Part shown: one piece after another, positions 1 to 7,984 of the stretch | Layout: every line of letters starts with the position of its first letter | Position numbering within the stretch: position 1 is the first letter of the stretch | DNA from: Gemmatimonadota bacterium | GTDB taxonomy: Bacteria > Gemmatimonadota > Gemmatimonadetes > Gemmatimonadales > GWC2-71-9 | Assembly (NCBI GenBank): GCA_003221825.1 | Contig: QHUE01000059.1 | Coordinates: forward strand, 1 to 11,719 | DNA: 11,719 nt | Reading direction: 5' to 3' | Translations under genes and position numbers: made by a program | Notes under the pieces: generated by a model | Database searches by the model: none | The model's input: the letters and a program-made list of their open reading frames with translations, nothing else | What the model was told of the DNA's origin: nothing

Positions 1-1
1 C

Positions 2-397
2 GCGCGCGGCCGGCCGGTGCGGATGCATGGGGATGGGTCGAGCGAGCGCGACTATACCTATATTACCGACTGCCTGGACGGCATCCTTGCCGCCCTGGAG
101 TGGACGGCCAGCGCTACGCCCGGTACGGTCGAGACGGTCAATCTTGGCGGCGGCGAGCGGGTGCGCCTGGATCGGCTGATCGCGCTGATTGCTCAGGCCC
201 TGGGCCAGGACGCCGTCATCGAACGCCACCCCGATCAGCCGGGCGACGTGCGATTGACGGATGCCGATCTGGTCCATGCCGGCCGGGTGCTGGGCTTCAA
301 GCCGCGCGTCGGCATCGAGGAAGGGATCCGCAAGTTCGTTGACTGGTACGAGGAGATTCATGGACGTCAGTCCCGAGCATCTGGTCGAGCAGGCTAA
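2..397 (+). CDS. NAD-dependent NDP-sugar epimerase, C-terminal part (5' end outside window)
   Basis: The reading frame is open from base 2, so the N-terminal Rossmann half with the NAD-binding glycine motif and the YxxxK catalytic pair lies outside the window. What remains is the substrate-binding C-terminal part of an extended short-chain dehydrogenase/reductase: GRPVRMHGDGSSERDYTYITD matches the family segment G-x-P-x-x-x-GDGS-x-RD-Y/F-T-Y-x-x-D, followed by VNLGGGERV, then QPGDVRLTDAD and LGFKPRVGIEEGIRKFVDWY at the end. The QPGDV and final FVxWY pattern is most like UDP-glucuronate/UDP-glucose 4-epimerases, which feed nucleotide sugars into LPS or capsule synthesis in the cytoplasm. The exact substrate cannot be read from this fragment. 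The last 38 bases overlap the next gene, which suggests translational coupling. Confidence 0.85.
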   Translation, partial: ARGRPVRMHGDGSSERDYTYITDCLDGILAALEWTASATPGTVETVNLGGGERVRLDRLIALIAQALGQDAVIERHPDQPGDVRLTDADLVHAGRVLGFKPRVGIEEGIRKFVDWYEEIHGRQSRASGRAG

Positions 398-1118
398 CGA
401 GCGGTTTCAACTGCAGGACTATTACGGTGCGATTCATCTCCTCGAGGAGGTCATCGCGACCGGCCGCGCGTTTGCGGACGCGCACCATCTGCTCGGCCTC
501 TCCTACTCGCTCGCCGGACAGCCGGACAAGGCGCTGGAGCAGCTCGATCGCGCCCTCGCGCTCAATCCCAACTACATCGAGGCGTTGATTCATCGGGCGC
601 TCGTGCTGAACGAGCTGGGACGCGAAGAAGAGGCGAATGCCATGCTGCGACGCGCCCGCCAGGTGACCACGGAGCGGCGCGGGGGTTTCCACGGCCACGT
701 CGCGGCCAAGCTGGCCAACCAGCACGCGGCGCTCGGCCAGGCCTACCTGGAGGCGGGCGGCCTGAACGAAGCGATCGCGCAGTACGAGGCGGCGCTGGCC
801 CTCGGGCCGGGATTTCACGACCTGCGCTACAAGCTGGGGCGGATGCTGCTGGAGGCCGGTCGCGCGCTGGACGCGCACGAGCACTTCCAGATCATCGTGC
901 GCGAGCGGCCCTCCTTTCTCGATGCCGCTGCCATGCTCGGGCTGGCGTGCTACCTCGCGGGCGACGGACTCGCCGCGCGCGCGGTCTGGGAGGAGCTGCA
1001 TGCCCGGCGACCGGAGGATCCGCGCGTCGAGGCCTATCTGGCGCTGCTCTCACGCTCCGACGTGTCACCGATGGCCGCCGCCGGCGCCAAGAGCGAGAGA
1101 AAGAAGAAAAAGAAGTGA
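360..1118 (+). CDS. TPR repeat protein, probably cytoplasmic
   Basis: A 252-residue protein starting at the ATG at 360, chosen because AGGAG (351-355) sits four bases upstream. A longer in-frame start at 261 would lie deep inside the epimerase gene and lacks such a site. No signal peptide or membrane segment is visible. Several tetratricopeptide repeats can be read, for example AHHLLGLSYSLAGQPDKALE followed by LNPNYIEALIHRALVLNELG, and later HAALGQAYLEAGGLNEAIAQ with LGPGFHDLRYKLGRMLLEAG. TPRs are helical protein-binding scaffolds, and no enzymatic motif is present. The protein ends in a strongly basic tail, KSERKKKKK, whose A/G-rich codons lie directly before the next gene's start and could double as its weak ribosome-binding region. 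The partner is unknown. Position upstream of a TPR lipoprotein and bamD suggests an envelope-related job, but this is inference. Confidence 0.88.
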   Translation: MDVSPEHLVEQANERFQLQDYYGAIHLLEEVIATGRAFADAHHLLGLSYSLAGQPDKALEQLDRALALNPNYIEALIHRALVLNELGREEEANAMLRRARQVTTERRGGFHGHVAAKLANQHAALGQAYLEAGGLNEAIAQYEAALALGPGFHDLRYKLGRMLLEAGRALDAHEHFQIIVRERPSFLDAAAMLGLACYLAGDGLAARAVWEELHARRPEDPRVEAYLALLSRSDVSPMAAAGAKSERKKKKK

Positions 1119-2011
1119 GACGGGCGATCACGGTACTGGCGGTGCTCCTGCTGGCGTGCACGCGTTCCGCGGCCAACCACGAGGAGCTGGGCGACCGCTC
1201 GTATGCCGCGGGCGCCTATCCGGACGCCCTCGCCGAGTATCAGCTCGGCCTCCGCGCGAACGCCGGCAGCGCGACCCTGCTGGCCAAGCTCGCCGCCGCG
1301 GCGATGCATACGGAGGATTACGACCTGGCCGCCGAGTCCTACCGGACGCTCGCCCAGCGCGACCGCTCACGCGCCGAGGAAGCGGCCGACGGTCTGGATC
1401 GCGTGGCGCGGGCGGCGCTCGCGGCCAATGACCGGACCGCCCTGGCGAGCGCCTTGACCGGGTTGCGGGAGATCGCGCCGCGACGCCCGCTGGGACGTTA
1501 TGTCGCACTGGCGGCACTGGATGCGGTCGATCGCAGCGATACGGCCGAGGCGAGGGCGCTGTTGCCGGTTGCAGCGGCCACCGCGGTCGACGCGGCCCGA
1601 GCCGACTCGCTACTGTTCGTGTACGGGATGACGCTGGTCCGGGTCCGGGAGTGTAGTACGGCGGTCCGCGTCTTCGAGGGCGTCGTGCGGCGGCAACGGG
1701 CGGTGGCCGTGGTCGAATCGGCGCGCGAAGGACTCGGGCTCTGCGCGCTCGTCGCGGGTCAAATCGCGCTCGAACAGGGACATCCGGCCGACGCCGAAGG
1801 GTGGTTCCGGCGGGCGACGGCCCCAGGCGCGTCGCCCGACGTCGTCCGCGGCGCGTTCCTCGGTCTCGGAGACGTGCGGCTCGCGCAAGGCGACATTGCG
1901 GGCGCGATGGAGAGTTATCAGCAGGCGCTCGCGGGTGGCACGCCGGGCGATACGATTTCGCAGCGCGCCCAGGAAAAGCTCAACGCATTAGGAAAGGCTG
2001 AACCGGAATGA
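1115..2011 (+). CDS. TPR-containing lipoprotein
   Basis: A 298-residue protein starting at GTG 1115, which overlaps the previous stop as GTGA. This start gives a textbook lipoprotein signal: RR at residues 2-3, hydrophobic AITVLAVLLLA, and the lipobox LLAC with Cys15 as the lipidated residue. A start at 947 in the same frame would add an Arg-rich out-of-frame translation of the previous gene, so it was rejected. The mature part begins with a clear TPR (HEELGDRSYAAGAYPDALAE) and ends with another (AFLGLGDVRLAQGDIAGAME). The middle is Ala/Arg-rich helical sequence consistent with degenerate repeats. Its location should be the periplasm, anchored to the inner or outer membrane. The residue after Cys is Thr, so there is no Lol-avoidance Asp. 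The stop overlaps the bamD start as ATGA. The function is probably scaffolding for an envelope complex; no specific family is recognised. Confidence 0.87.
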   Translation: MRRAITVLAVLLLACTRSAANHEELGDRSYAAGAYPDALAEYQLGLRANAGSATLLAKLAAAAMHTEDYDLAAESYRTLAQRDRSRAEEAADGLDRVARAALAANDRTALASALTGLREIAPRRPLGRYVALAALDAVDRSDTAEARALLPVAAATAVDAARADSLLFVYGMTLVRVRECSTAVRVFEGVVRRQRAVAVVESAREGLGLCALVAGQIALEQGHPADAEGWFRRATAPGASPDVVRGAFLGLGDVRLAQGDIAGAMESYQQALAGGTPGDTISQRAQEKLNALGKAEPE

Positions 2012-2802
2012 CGATGCAACGGACGATCGCCACGCTGGCACTCGCGGGGGCACTGGCCGGCGTGGCCGGTTGTCATCCCCGCGGGCGCGTCCCGCGGGCC
2101 GCCCCGGTGGTGGAACCGGACGTCGATCTTGCCCGGGCGATGAATCTGTTCCGCCACGGCGATTTTCGTCGCGCGCAGGTGATTTTCCAGCGGGTCAGTT
2201 TCCAGCTGCCACCGGGAAGTCCCGAACTGGCGGAAGTGCGGTATTACCTCGCCGAGACCTCGTTCCAGGTCGGTGACTACGTGCAGGCGGCGAGCGATTT
2301 TCGCAAAGTCTCCGACGAATTCTCCACCACCGAATACGCGCCGCTGGCCTTGCTGCGCGCGGGAGACGCGAACCTCCGGCTCTGGCACCGCCCTGAGCTC
2401 GACCCCTCGTACGGCGAGACCGCGCTGGCCATTTATCAGGAGCTGGCCGGCCGCTTTCCCGACAGTGAGGCGGCTGCGCGGGCGCGTCCTCACGTGCGGC
2501 GCCTGGAGAATGAGTTTGCGGAGAAGACGTACAAGACCGGCATCTTCTATCTGCGTCGCAAAGCGTGGGACTCCGCGATCATTTATTTCAAGGACGTGAT
2601 TGCGAATTATCCCACCACGGAGCGGGCGCCGGACGCGCTGCTGCGGCTGGTGGATAGCTACCGGGCGATCGGCTATAAGCAGGAGCTCCAGGAGACCTGC
2701 GAGCACCTGCGGCGCTTCTATCCCAAGGCGACCGGCCTCGCGCGCAGCTGCCCCGCGGGGGCCGATTCCAGCGCGACGCCGTCCACTCCCTCGACACCCT
2801 GA
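2008..2802 (+). CDS. bamD: Outer membrane protein assembly factor BamD-like lipoprotein
   Basis: 264 residues from the ATG at 2008; a second in-frame ATG at 2014 is possible. The signal peptide ends in lipobox VAGC with Cys22, so this should be an outer-membrane lipoprotein facing the periplasm. The mature region carries the BamD/YfiO pattern of tandem TPR-like repeats: AMNLFRHGDFRRAQVIFQRV, then EVRYYLAETSFQVGDYVQAA with FRKVSDEFSTTEYAPLALLR, then ALAIYQELAGRFPDSEAAAR, and finally GIFYLRRKAWDSAIIYFKDV with IANYPTTERAPDALLRLVDS. The repeated x-F/YP-x-S/T-x-x-A spacing is characteristic of BamD and related TolA-associated proteins. In the family, BamD works with BamA to insert beta-barrel proteins. 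The tail is Ser/Thr/Pro-rich. It lies downstream of a TPR lipoprotein and two genes before secA, in keeping with a secretion/assembly operon. A CpoB/YbgF-like role is the main alternative. Confidence 0.85.
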   Translation: MTMQRTIATLALAGALAGVAGCHPRGRVPRAAPVVEPDVDLARAMNLFRHGDFRRAQVIFQRVSFQLPPGSPELAEVRYYLAETSFQVGDYVQAASDFRKVSDEFSTTEYAPLALLRAGDANLRLWHRPELDPSYGETALAIYQELAGRFPDSEAAARARPHVRRLENEFAEKTYKTGIFYLRRKAWDSAIIYFKDVIANYPTTERAPDALLRLVDSYRAIGYKQELQETCEHLRRFYPKATGLARSCPAGADSSATPSTPSTP

Positions 2803-2807
2803 GCGGC

Positions 2808-3389
2808 GTGGCCCGGGGGGGGGGAGCGCTGTTCGGCGGATCGTTCGACCCCGTGCATATCGCACATCTGATCGTGGCGGAAGCAGCGGCCGATGCGTTG
2901 GGTTGCGCCGTACGCTTTCTCCCGGCACGCGAGCAACCCCTCAAGCGCGGAGCCCGGGCCAGTCATCAGGCGACGCCGGAGCAGCGGGCGGAAATGCTGG
3001 ACTTGGGCGTCGCGGGGAACCCCCGGTTCAGTGTGGAGCGGGTCGAGTTGGGGTTGCCGACGCCTTCGTATACCGTTCGGACCCTGCGGGCGTTGGGCGA
3101 TCGCGAGCCGGGGAACCGGTTCACGTTGTTGCTAGGGGCGGACGCCGCCCGCGATCTGGCTGACTGGTGGGAAGTCGAAGCGCTTCCGGAACTTGCCGAC
3201 ATCGTCGTTTTCGCCCGGCCGGGCGCCAGTGTGGTGCGTCATCCGTTGATCACGCGGGTCATCCCTGTGCCCACGATCGACCTCTCGGCGACTCAGGTGC
3301 GGGAGCGCGTCAAACAGGGGCGTTCCATTCGATATTTAGTGCCCGACCCGGTGCGCGAATACATCGGGACGCACGGGCTGTACCGCTAG
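2808..3389 (+). CDS. nadD: Nicotinate-nucleotide adenylyltransferase NadD
   Basis: 193 residues; the enzyme joins ATP and nicotinate mononucleotide to make deamido-NAD in NAD biosynthesis (cytoplasm). The nucleotidyltransferase signature is near the N-terminus: LFGGSFDPVHIAHL (residues 8-21), with HIAH in place of the more usual HxGH, so Gly is replaced by Ala. The C-terminal ATP-phosphate motif is LSATQVRERV (from residue 159). TPSYTVRTL and LLLGADAARDLADWWE are also typical of NadD. Length matches the family's usual 190-215 residues. The start is GTG at 2808, five bases after bamD's stop, with only a weak GAGCGG upstream. Codons 3-6 contain an uninterrupted run of ten G (2815-2824), so the exact N-terminus is vulnerable to sequencing error, although the conserved GGSFDP follows in frame. 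Confidence 0.93.
   Translation: MARGGGALFGGSFDPVHIAHLIVAEAAADALGCAVRFLPAREQPLKRGARASHQATPEQRAEMLDLGVAGNPRFSVERVELGLPTPSYTVRTLRALGDREPGNRFTLLLGADAARDLADWWEVEALPELADIVVFARPGASVVRHPLITRVIPVPTIDLSATQVRERVKQGRSIRYLVPDPVREYIGTHGLYR
2815..2824 (+). repeat. Homopolymer of ten G at the 5' end of nadD
   Basis: Ten consecutive G bases fall seven bases after the first base of the GTG start codon. A gain or loss of one base would put the start out of frame with the conserved GGSFDPVH motif. This is either a slippage-prone tract or a base-calling risk point. Confidence 0.95.
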
Positions 3390-3396
3390 GAGTGTA

Positions 3397-4428
<1,032 letters not shown>

Positions 4429-6539
4429 CCGACAAGGGCGTGGAGACGATGTCCCCGCAGGATCCGACGCTGTTCCTCGTGCCCGACATCTCGCACGCCG
4501 TCCACGAGCTGGAGCACGACACCGAGCTGACGCCGGCGCAGAAGATCGAGCGGCGGCGCGCCGTCGAGGCCGAATACGCGGCCAAGAGCGAGACGCTGCA
4601 CATCATCCACAAGCTGCTGCAGGCGCATGCGCTGTACGAGAAAGACGTCGAATACGTCGTGCAGGATGGGCAGGTCTTCATCGTCGACGAGTTCACCGGC
4701 CGGTTGATGCCGGGACGGCGCTGGTCGGACGGCCTGCACCAGGCGGTCGAGGCGAAAGAAAGCGTGGCGGTGCGCGAGGAGTCCCAGACGCTCGCGACGA
4801 TCACCATCCAGAACTACTTCCGCATGTACGAGAAGCTCTCGGGCATGACGGGCACGGCCGAGACGGAGGAGACCGAGTTCCACGACATCTACAAGCTCGT
4901 GGTCGTGGTGATCCCCACCAACCGGCCGGTGCGGCGCGTCGACAAGCACGATCTCGTCTACAAGACGCGCAAAGAGAAGTACGACGCGATCATGGAAGAG
5001 ATCGATCGGCAGCACAAGCGCGGCCTGCCGGTCCTCGTCGGGACGGTCAACGTCGAGGTCTCCGAGACCCTGGCCCGCCTGTTGAAGCGGCGCGGGCTCA
5101 AGCACGAGGTGCTGAACGCCAAGTACCACCAGCGCGAAGCCGAGATCGTCGCGCAGGCGGGACAACCCGGCTCGATCACGATCGCGACCAACATGGCGGG
5201 CCGTGGCACCGACATCAAACTCGGCCCGGGCGTCAAGAAGTGTCAGGTGTGCGGCATCAAGTCGCGCGAGGCGCCGTTCGGGCAGCTCGTGGAGAAGCCG
5301 GACTTGTCCCCCACGCAGATCAAAGAGCTGAAGTGCAACGAGGACCCGCCGTGCGGTCTCGTCATCATCGGCACCGAGCGCCACGAGGCGCGGCGCATCG
5401 ACCGCCAGCTGCGCGGCCGCTCCGGGCGTCAGGGCGATCCCGGCCAGAGCGTGTTCTACATGTCGCTCGAAGACGACCTGATGCGACTGTTCGGCTCCGA
5501 CCGCATCGCGCGCATCATGGACCGCACCGGCGCCGAAGAGGGCGAGGTCATCACGCACCCCTGGGTCACGGCGGCCATCGGCCAGGCCCAGAAGCGCGTC
5601 GAGCTCCAGAACTTCCAGGCGCGCAAGAAGCTGCTGCAGTTCGACGACGTGATGAACAAGCAGCGGGAAGTGATCTACTCGCAGCGCCTGTACGCGCTCG
5701 AGGGGGGGGAAGAGCTGAAGGCCGAGGCGCAGCGGATGATCGACAGCGCCGTCGAGCACCTCGCCGACAGCCTGATCGTGGACTACGACGATCCGGGCCA
5801 GTGGGACCGGGCGCTCATCGAAACGGAGTTCCTCCAGAAGTTCCTGATTTCGATTCCCGATGTCACCGATCCTGCGGTGATCAAGACGCGCGAGGAGCTG
5901 GTGCGCGCCGCGCAGCAGGCCGGCCGGGAAGCGTTCCAGCAGAAGCTCGGCTATCTGCGGGACGTCGAGACCAGGGTCGGCATCCCGGGCCTCGCCGAGC
6001 AGGCGCTGTCGCAAGTCACCCTCGGTGTGATCGATGAGAAGTGGAAGGACCACCTCTACGATCTCGACCAGTTGCGCGAGGGCATCTACTACCGGGCCTG
6101 GGGCCAGAAGGACCCGCTCGTCGAGTACAAGCAGGATGCCTACGAGATGTTCGTCGGCTTGATCCAGGACCTCCAGACCACGTTCGGGGAGCGGTGGCTC
6201 AAGCTGCAGATCGAGATCGGCCCGCCGCAGCGCGGCCTGGGTGGCCAGCGGCCGCCAGGCCGTCCCGTCACCGGACCGGCGGGCGGACTGCCCGGCCCGA
6301 GTCGCCGGCAGACGCCGATGGTGGCGTCAAAACCCGCCGCGGACGGTCTTGTCACGAGCGCAGAGCCCCCACCGCCGTCGCTGCAACGGAGCGCGGGCGG
6401 CATGGCCGAGCCCGCGTTTGCGGCGAGCGCCTACGCGGGCGTCGGTCGCAACGATCCGTGCCCCTGCGGCAGCGGCAAAAAGTTCAAGAAGTGCCATGGA
6501 GCGGGGGCCTGAAGAAACACGAGATGTAAGGTGAATGAT

Positions 6540-6574
6540 GTAGGGGCGCAGCATGCTGCGCCCCTACACGTTTT
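6540..6574 (+). terminator. Perfect 28-nt palindrome with T run after secA
   Basis: Bases 6540-6567 are their own reverse complement: arm GTAGGGGCGCAG, centre CATG, mirrored arm. This gives a 12-bp GC-rich stem with a four-base loop, then ACG and TTTT at 6571-6574. This fits a factor-independent terminator for the secA operon. It could also limit readthrough from the convergent haloperoxidase gene, although that side lacks a T run. The GTAGGGGCG...CGCCCCTAC style also resembles dispersed intergenic palindromes found in many environmental genomes, so it may be a REP-like repeat used as a terminator. Confidence 0.75.
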
Positions 6575-6585
6575 GAGTCGTTGTT

Positions 6586-7839
6586 CTACCGCGCCGTCAA
6601 CACCGAATTCCCCGCTGCATCTGCCGCGATTGTGAATCGCGCGACATTACGCCCCAGCGCCTGTCCAGCTTCGATGTCGAACCGGTAGTGGATACCGCCG
6701 TACATGCGCGACACCCCCGCCTCGGTGACCATCGCTTCCAATTGCGCACGCTGCTCGGGAAAGAACGTGCTCAACACTTCCGCGGCCGACGAAGAGACGC
6801 AGCTGTGCCCCGAAGGATAGGACGGGTGGTTGGGCTTCCCGACCGCGGGGACCACGGTGATCGCGACGTCCGCCTGCCACGGTCGAATGAACCAGTACGT
6901 CTCCTTGGCGTCCCAGCATCCAATCTGGGCATCGGCCATCGTCGCGGTGAGCAGCGCGTAGAGATGCGTCGCCTCACGCTCGGATAGACCGTGTTCATTG
7001 ATGCCCGCGGTCGCGCGCTGGATCCAGAACGCCGGCGTGGTGGGCGTGCCCACGCCTTGCGCCCAGAACGCGGCGATCCGTACTTGCTCGGCGGTGCGCG
7101 TGTCGGAGATCTGCCGGATTTCAGCTAGCGCCGCTGTGAATGCCGCAGACCCAAACGCCGGGGGCGGCGCCGACCGGAACTGGCTCGCGGATGTCAGGAA
7201 CCAGGGGGTCACCCCTGGTAGCTGCCCGCCCGCGATCGTCGCCGGGGTGGTGTTACTGATCCAAAGGCCGGAGCCCACTGGAACGGTCCCGATGAACGGC
7301 CTGCTGAATCCGTCAGCTTGGGCTCGGGTGACGATCTCCGCGCCGACCGCGCGGCCGATCTCCGCGCCGCGCGAGAACGAGGGGTGCGGATCGCCGGAAC
7401 CGGCGTTCGCCTGCGCAGCGACCATGTCCGCCAACGCCTGAGCCGCGGTGGGGAACAGGTAGGTCAGCACGACGGCCGACGCGCCCGCGACGGCGCCGCG
7501 ATCCAGCTCGAGGCGGTTGCGCCCGCCGCGCCCGATCCCGATGTCGGAGGCCAGGTCTTCGGCGTCCGTGCCACCGTCGGCGGCTTCCGCCCGCTGCACG
7601 GCCAGATACTGCGCGACGCCCAGGAGGGGATACGCATGCCCCGCAACAACCGGAGTGAAGTTCGCCTGGGCAACGAGGCTCGCCGCCGTTGCCTGCCAGG
7701 CTGGGCTCGCGAGCCCAGCGGTGAACGGCACGCCGCTGCGTGCCGCGGACAGGTCGAAGCCAGTTGGAGCGGCGGCATGGTCGGTACACGCCGCCAGGAT
7801 GGCTAGGGAAGCGGCAAAGACTGCGGATCTGGGACCCAT
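6586..7839 (-). CDS. Vanadium-dependent haloperoxidase / PAP2-type phosphatase, lipoprotein
   Basis: 417 residues from ATG at 7839, with GGAGG (complement of 7844-7848) five bases from the start. The N-terminus has Arg4, a hydrophobic run AVFAASLAILAA and lipobox LAAC with Cys18, so the protein should be exported and lipidated. The C-terminal half carries the complete vanadate/phosphate-binding set: K312-x6-RP (KETYWFIRP, Arg319), PSGH (342-345) and SR-x4-G-x-H-x3-D (Arg378, His384, Asp388). The K-to-R spacing of 7 and R-to-H spacing of 6 match vanadium chloroperoxidase. Related enzymes oxidise halides with hydrogen peroxide, whereas relatives with the same motifs are acid phosphatases; the sequence does not decide between them. 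It lies opposite and convergent to secA, and its leader is a near-copy of that of the next reverse gene. A longer ORF from TTG at 7917 was rejected because it hides the signal peptide. Confidence 0.9.
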   Translation of the reverse strand: MGPRSAVFAASLAILAACTDHAAAPTGFDLSAARSGVPFTAGLASPAWQATAASLVAQANFTPVVAGHAYPLLGVAQYLAVQRAEAADGGTDAEDLASDIGIGRGGRNRLELDRGAVAGASAVVLTYLFPTAAQALADMVAAQANAGSGDPHPSFSRGAEIGRAVGAEIVTRAQADGFSRPFIGTVPVGSGLWISNTTPATIAGGQLPGVTPWFLTSASQFRSAPPPAFGSAAFTAALAEIRQISDTRTAEQVRIAAFWAQGVGTPTTPAFWIQRATAGINEHGLSEREATHLYALLTATMADAQIGCWDAKETYWFIRPWQADVAITVVPAVGKPNHPSYPSGHSCVSSSAAEVLSTFFPEQRAQLEAMVTEAGVSRMYGGIHYRFDIEAGQALGRNVARFTIAADAAGNSVLTAR

Positions 7840-7949
7840 GATTCCTCCACGAGGTTGAGTGTACGGCGGGGACGGCGTCGCCTCGTGGATGAGTGCGGAA
7901 GGCACGTGGCACCACAATGATCGCTCCGAAATCCACTGGCCGTTAGGTG
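7837..7949 (-). promoter_or_regulatory. Leader of the haloperoxidase gene, copy A, with RBS-overlapping hairpin
   Basis: Read on the minus strand, this stretch ends at the ATG of the haloperoxidase gene. An inverted repeat (7846-7854 with 7881-7889) makes a 9-bp stem, TCCACGAGG with CCTCGTGGA, around a 26-nt loop. The 3' arm includes the first three bases of the Shine-Dalgarno GGAGG, so the folded form would hinder ribosome binding. By hand alignment it is about 75-80% identical to 8531-8646 upstream of the next reverse gene. The stem arms, CGGAGCGATCATTG-like block and the distal CACCTAACGGCC are the best-preserved parts. No clear -35/-10 pair is evident. Confidence 0.65.
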
Positions 7950-7972
7950 TTTTCCCATGCCGTTGCGTCTTT
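7948..7972 (+). pseudogene. Orphan copy of the radC start (duplication scar)
   Basis: These 25 bases match 8693-8717 at 24 positions, spanning the last bases before radC and its codons MPLRL. The only difference is a synonymous TTG/CTG Leu change. After MPLRL the orphan frame reads YSPAIIA and stops at 7993-7995, overlapping the end of the reverse lipoprotein gene. It encodes nothing useful; it is a remnant of a duplicated radC upstream region. Compared with the true copy, 48 bases are missing between two TG dinucleotides just upstream. Confidence 0.8.
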
Positions 7973-7984
7973 ATTCTCCCGCGA

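Noticed and set aside
947..1114. Longer start for the TPR lipoprotein
   Set aside because: The added residues are the previous gene read out of frame (Arg-rich) and would mask a clear signal peptide and lipobox beginning at 1115.
5702..5709. Run of eight G in secA as a further frameshift
   Set aside because: SecA homology continues in the same frame on both sides (YALEGGEELKAE), so the length is consistent with coding.
6513..6585. Small gene between secA and the haloperoxidase gene
   Set aside because: The interval is filled by the palindrome and flanks; no frame with a ribosome-binding site fits.
7840..7917. N-terminal extension of the haloperoxidase from an upstream TTG (and likewise 8534-8614 for the small lipoprotein)
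   Set aside because: The ATG has an ideal GGAGG spacing and puts the lipoprotein signal at the N-terminus. The extension would bury the signal and translate the hairpin, though its preserved frame is noted under the leader finding.
7941..7949. CGTTAGGTG at the distal end of both leaders fits the integron core GTTRRRY (reverse RYYYAAC), suggesting attC sites and a cassette array
   Set aside because: No partner RYYYAAC lies within about 150 bases to its left to form the required attC fold, the preserved structure is instead the RBS hairpin, and no integrase is in the window.
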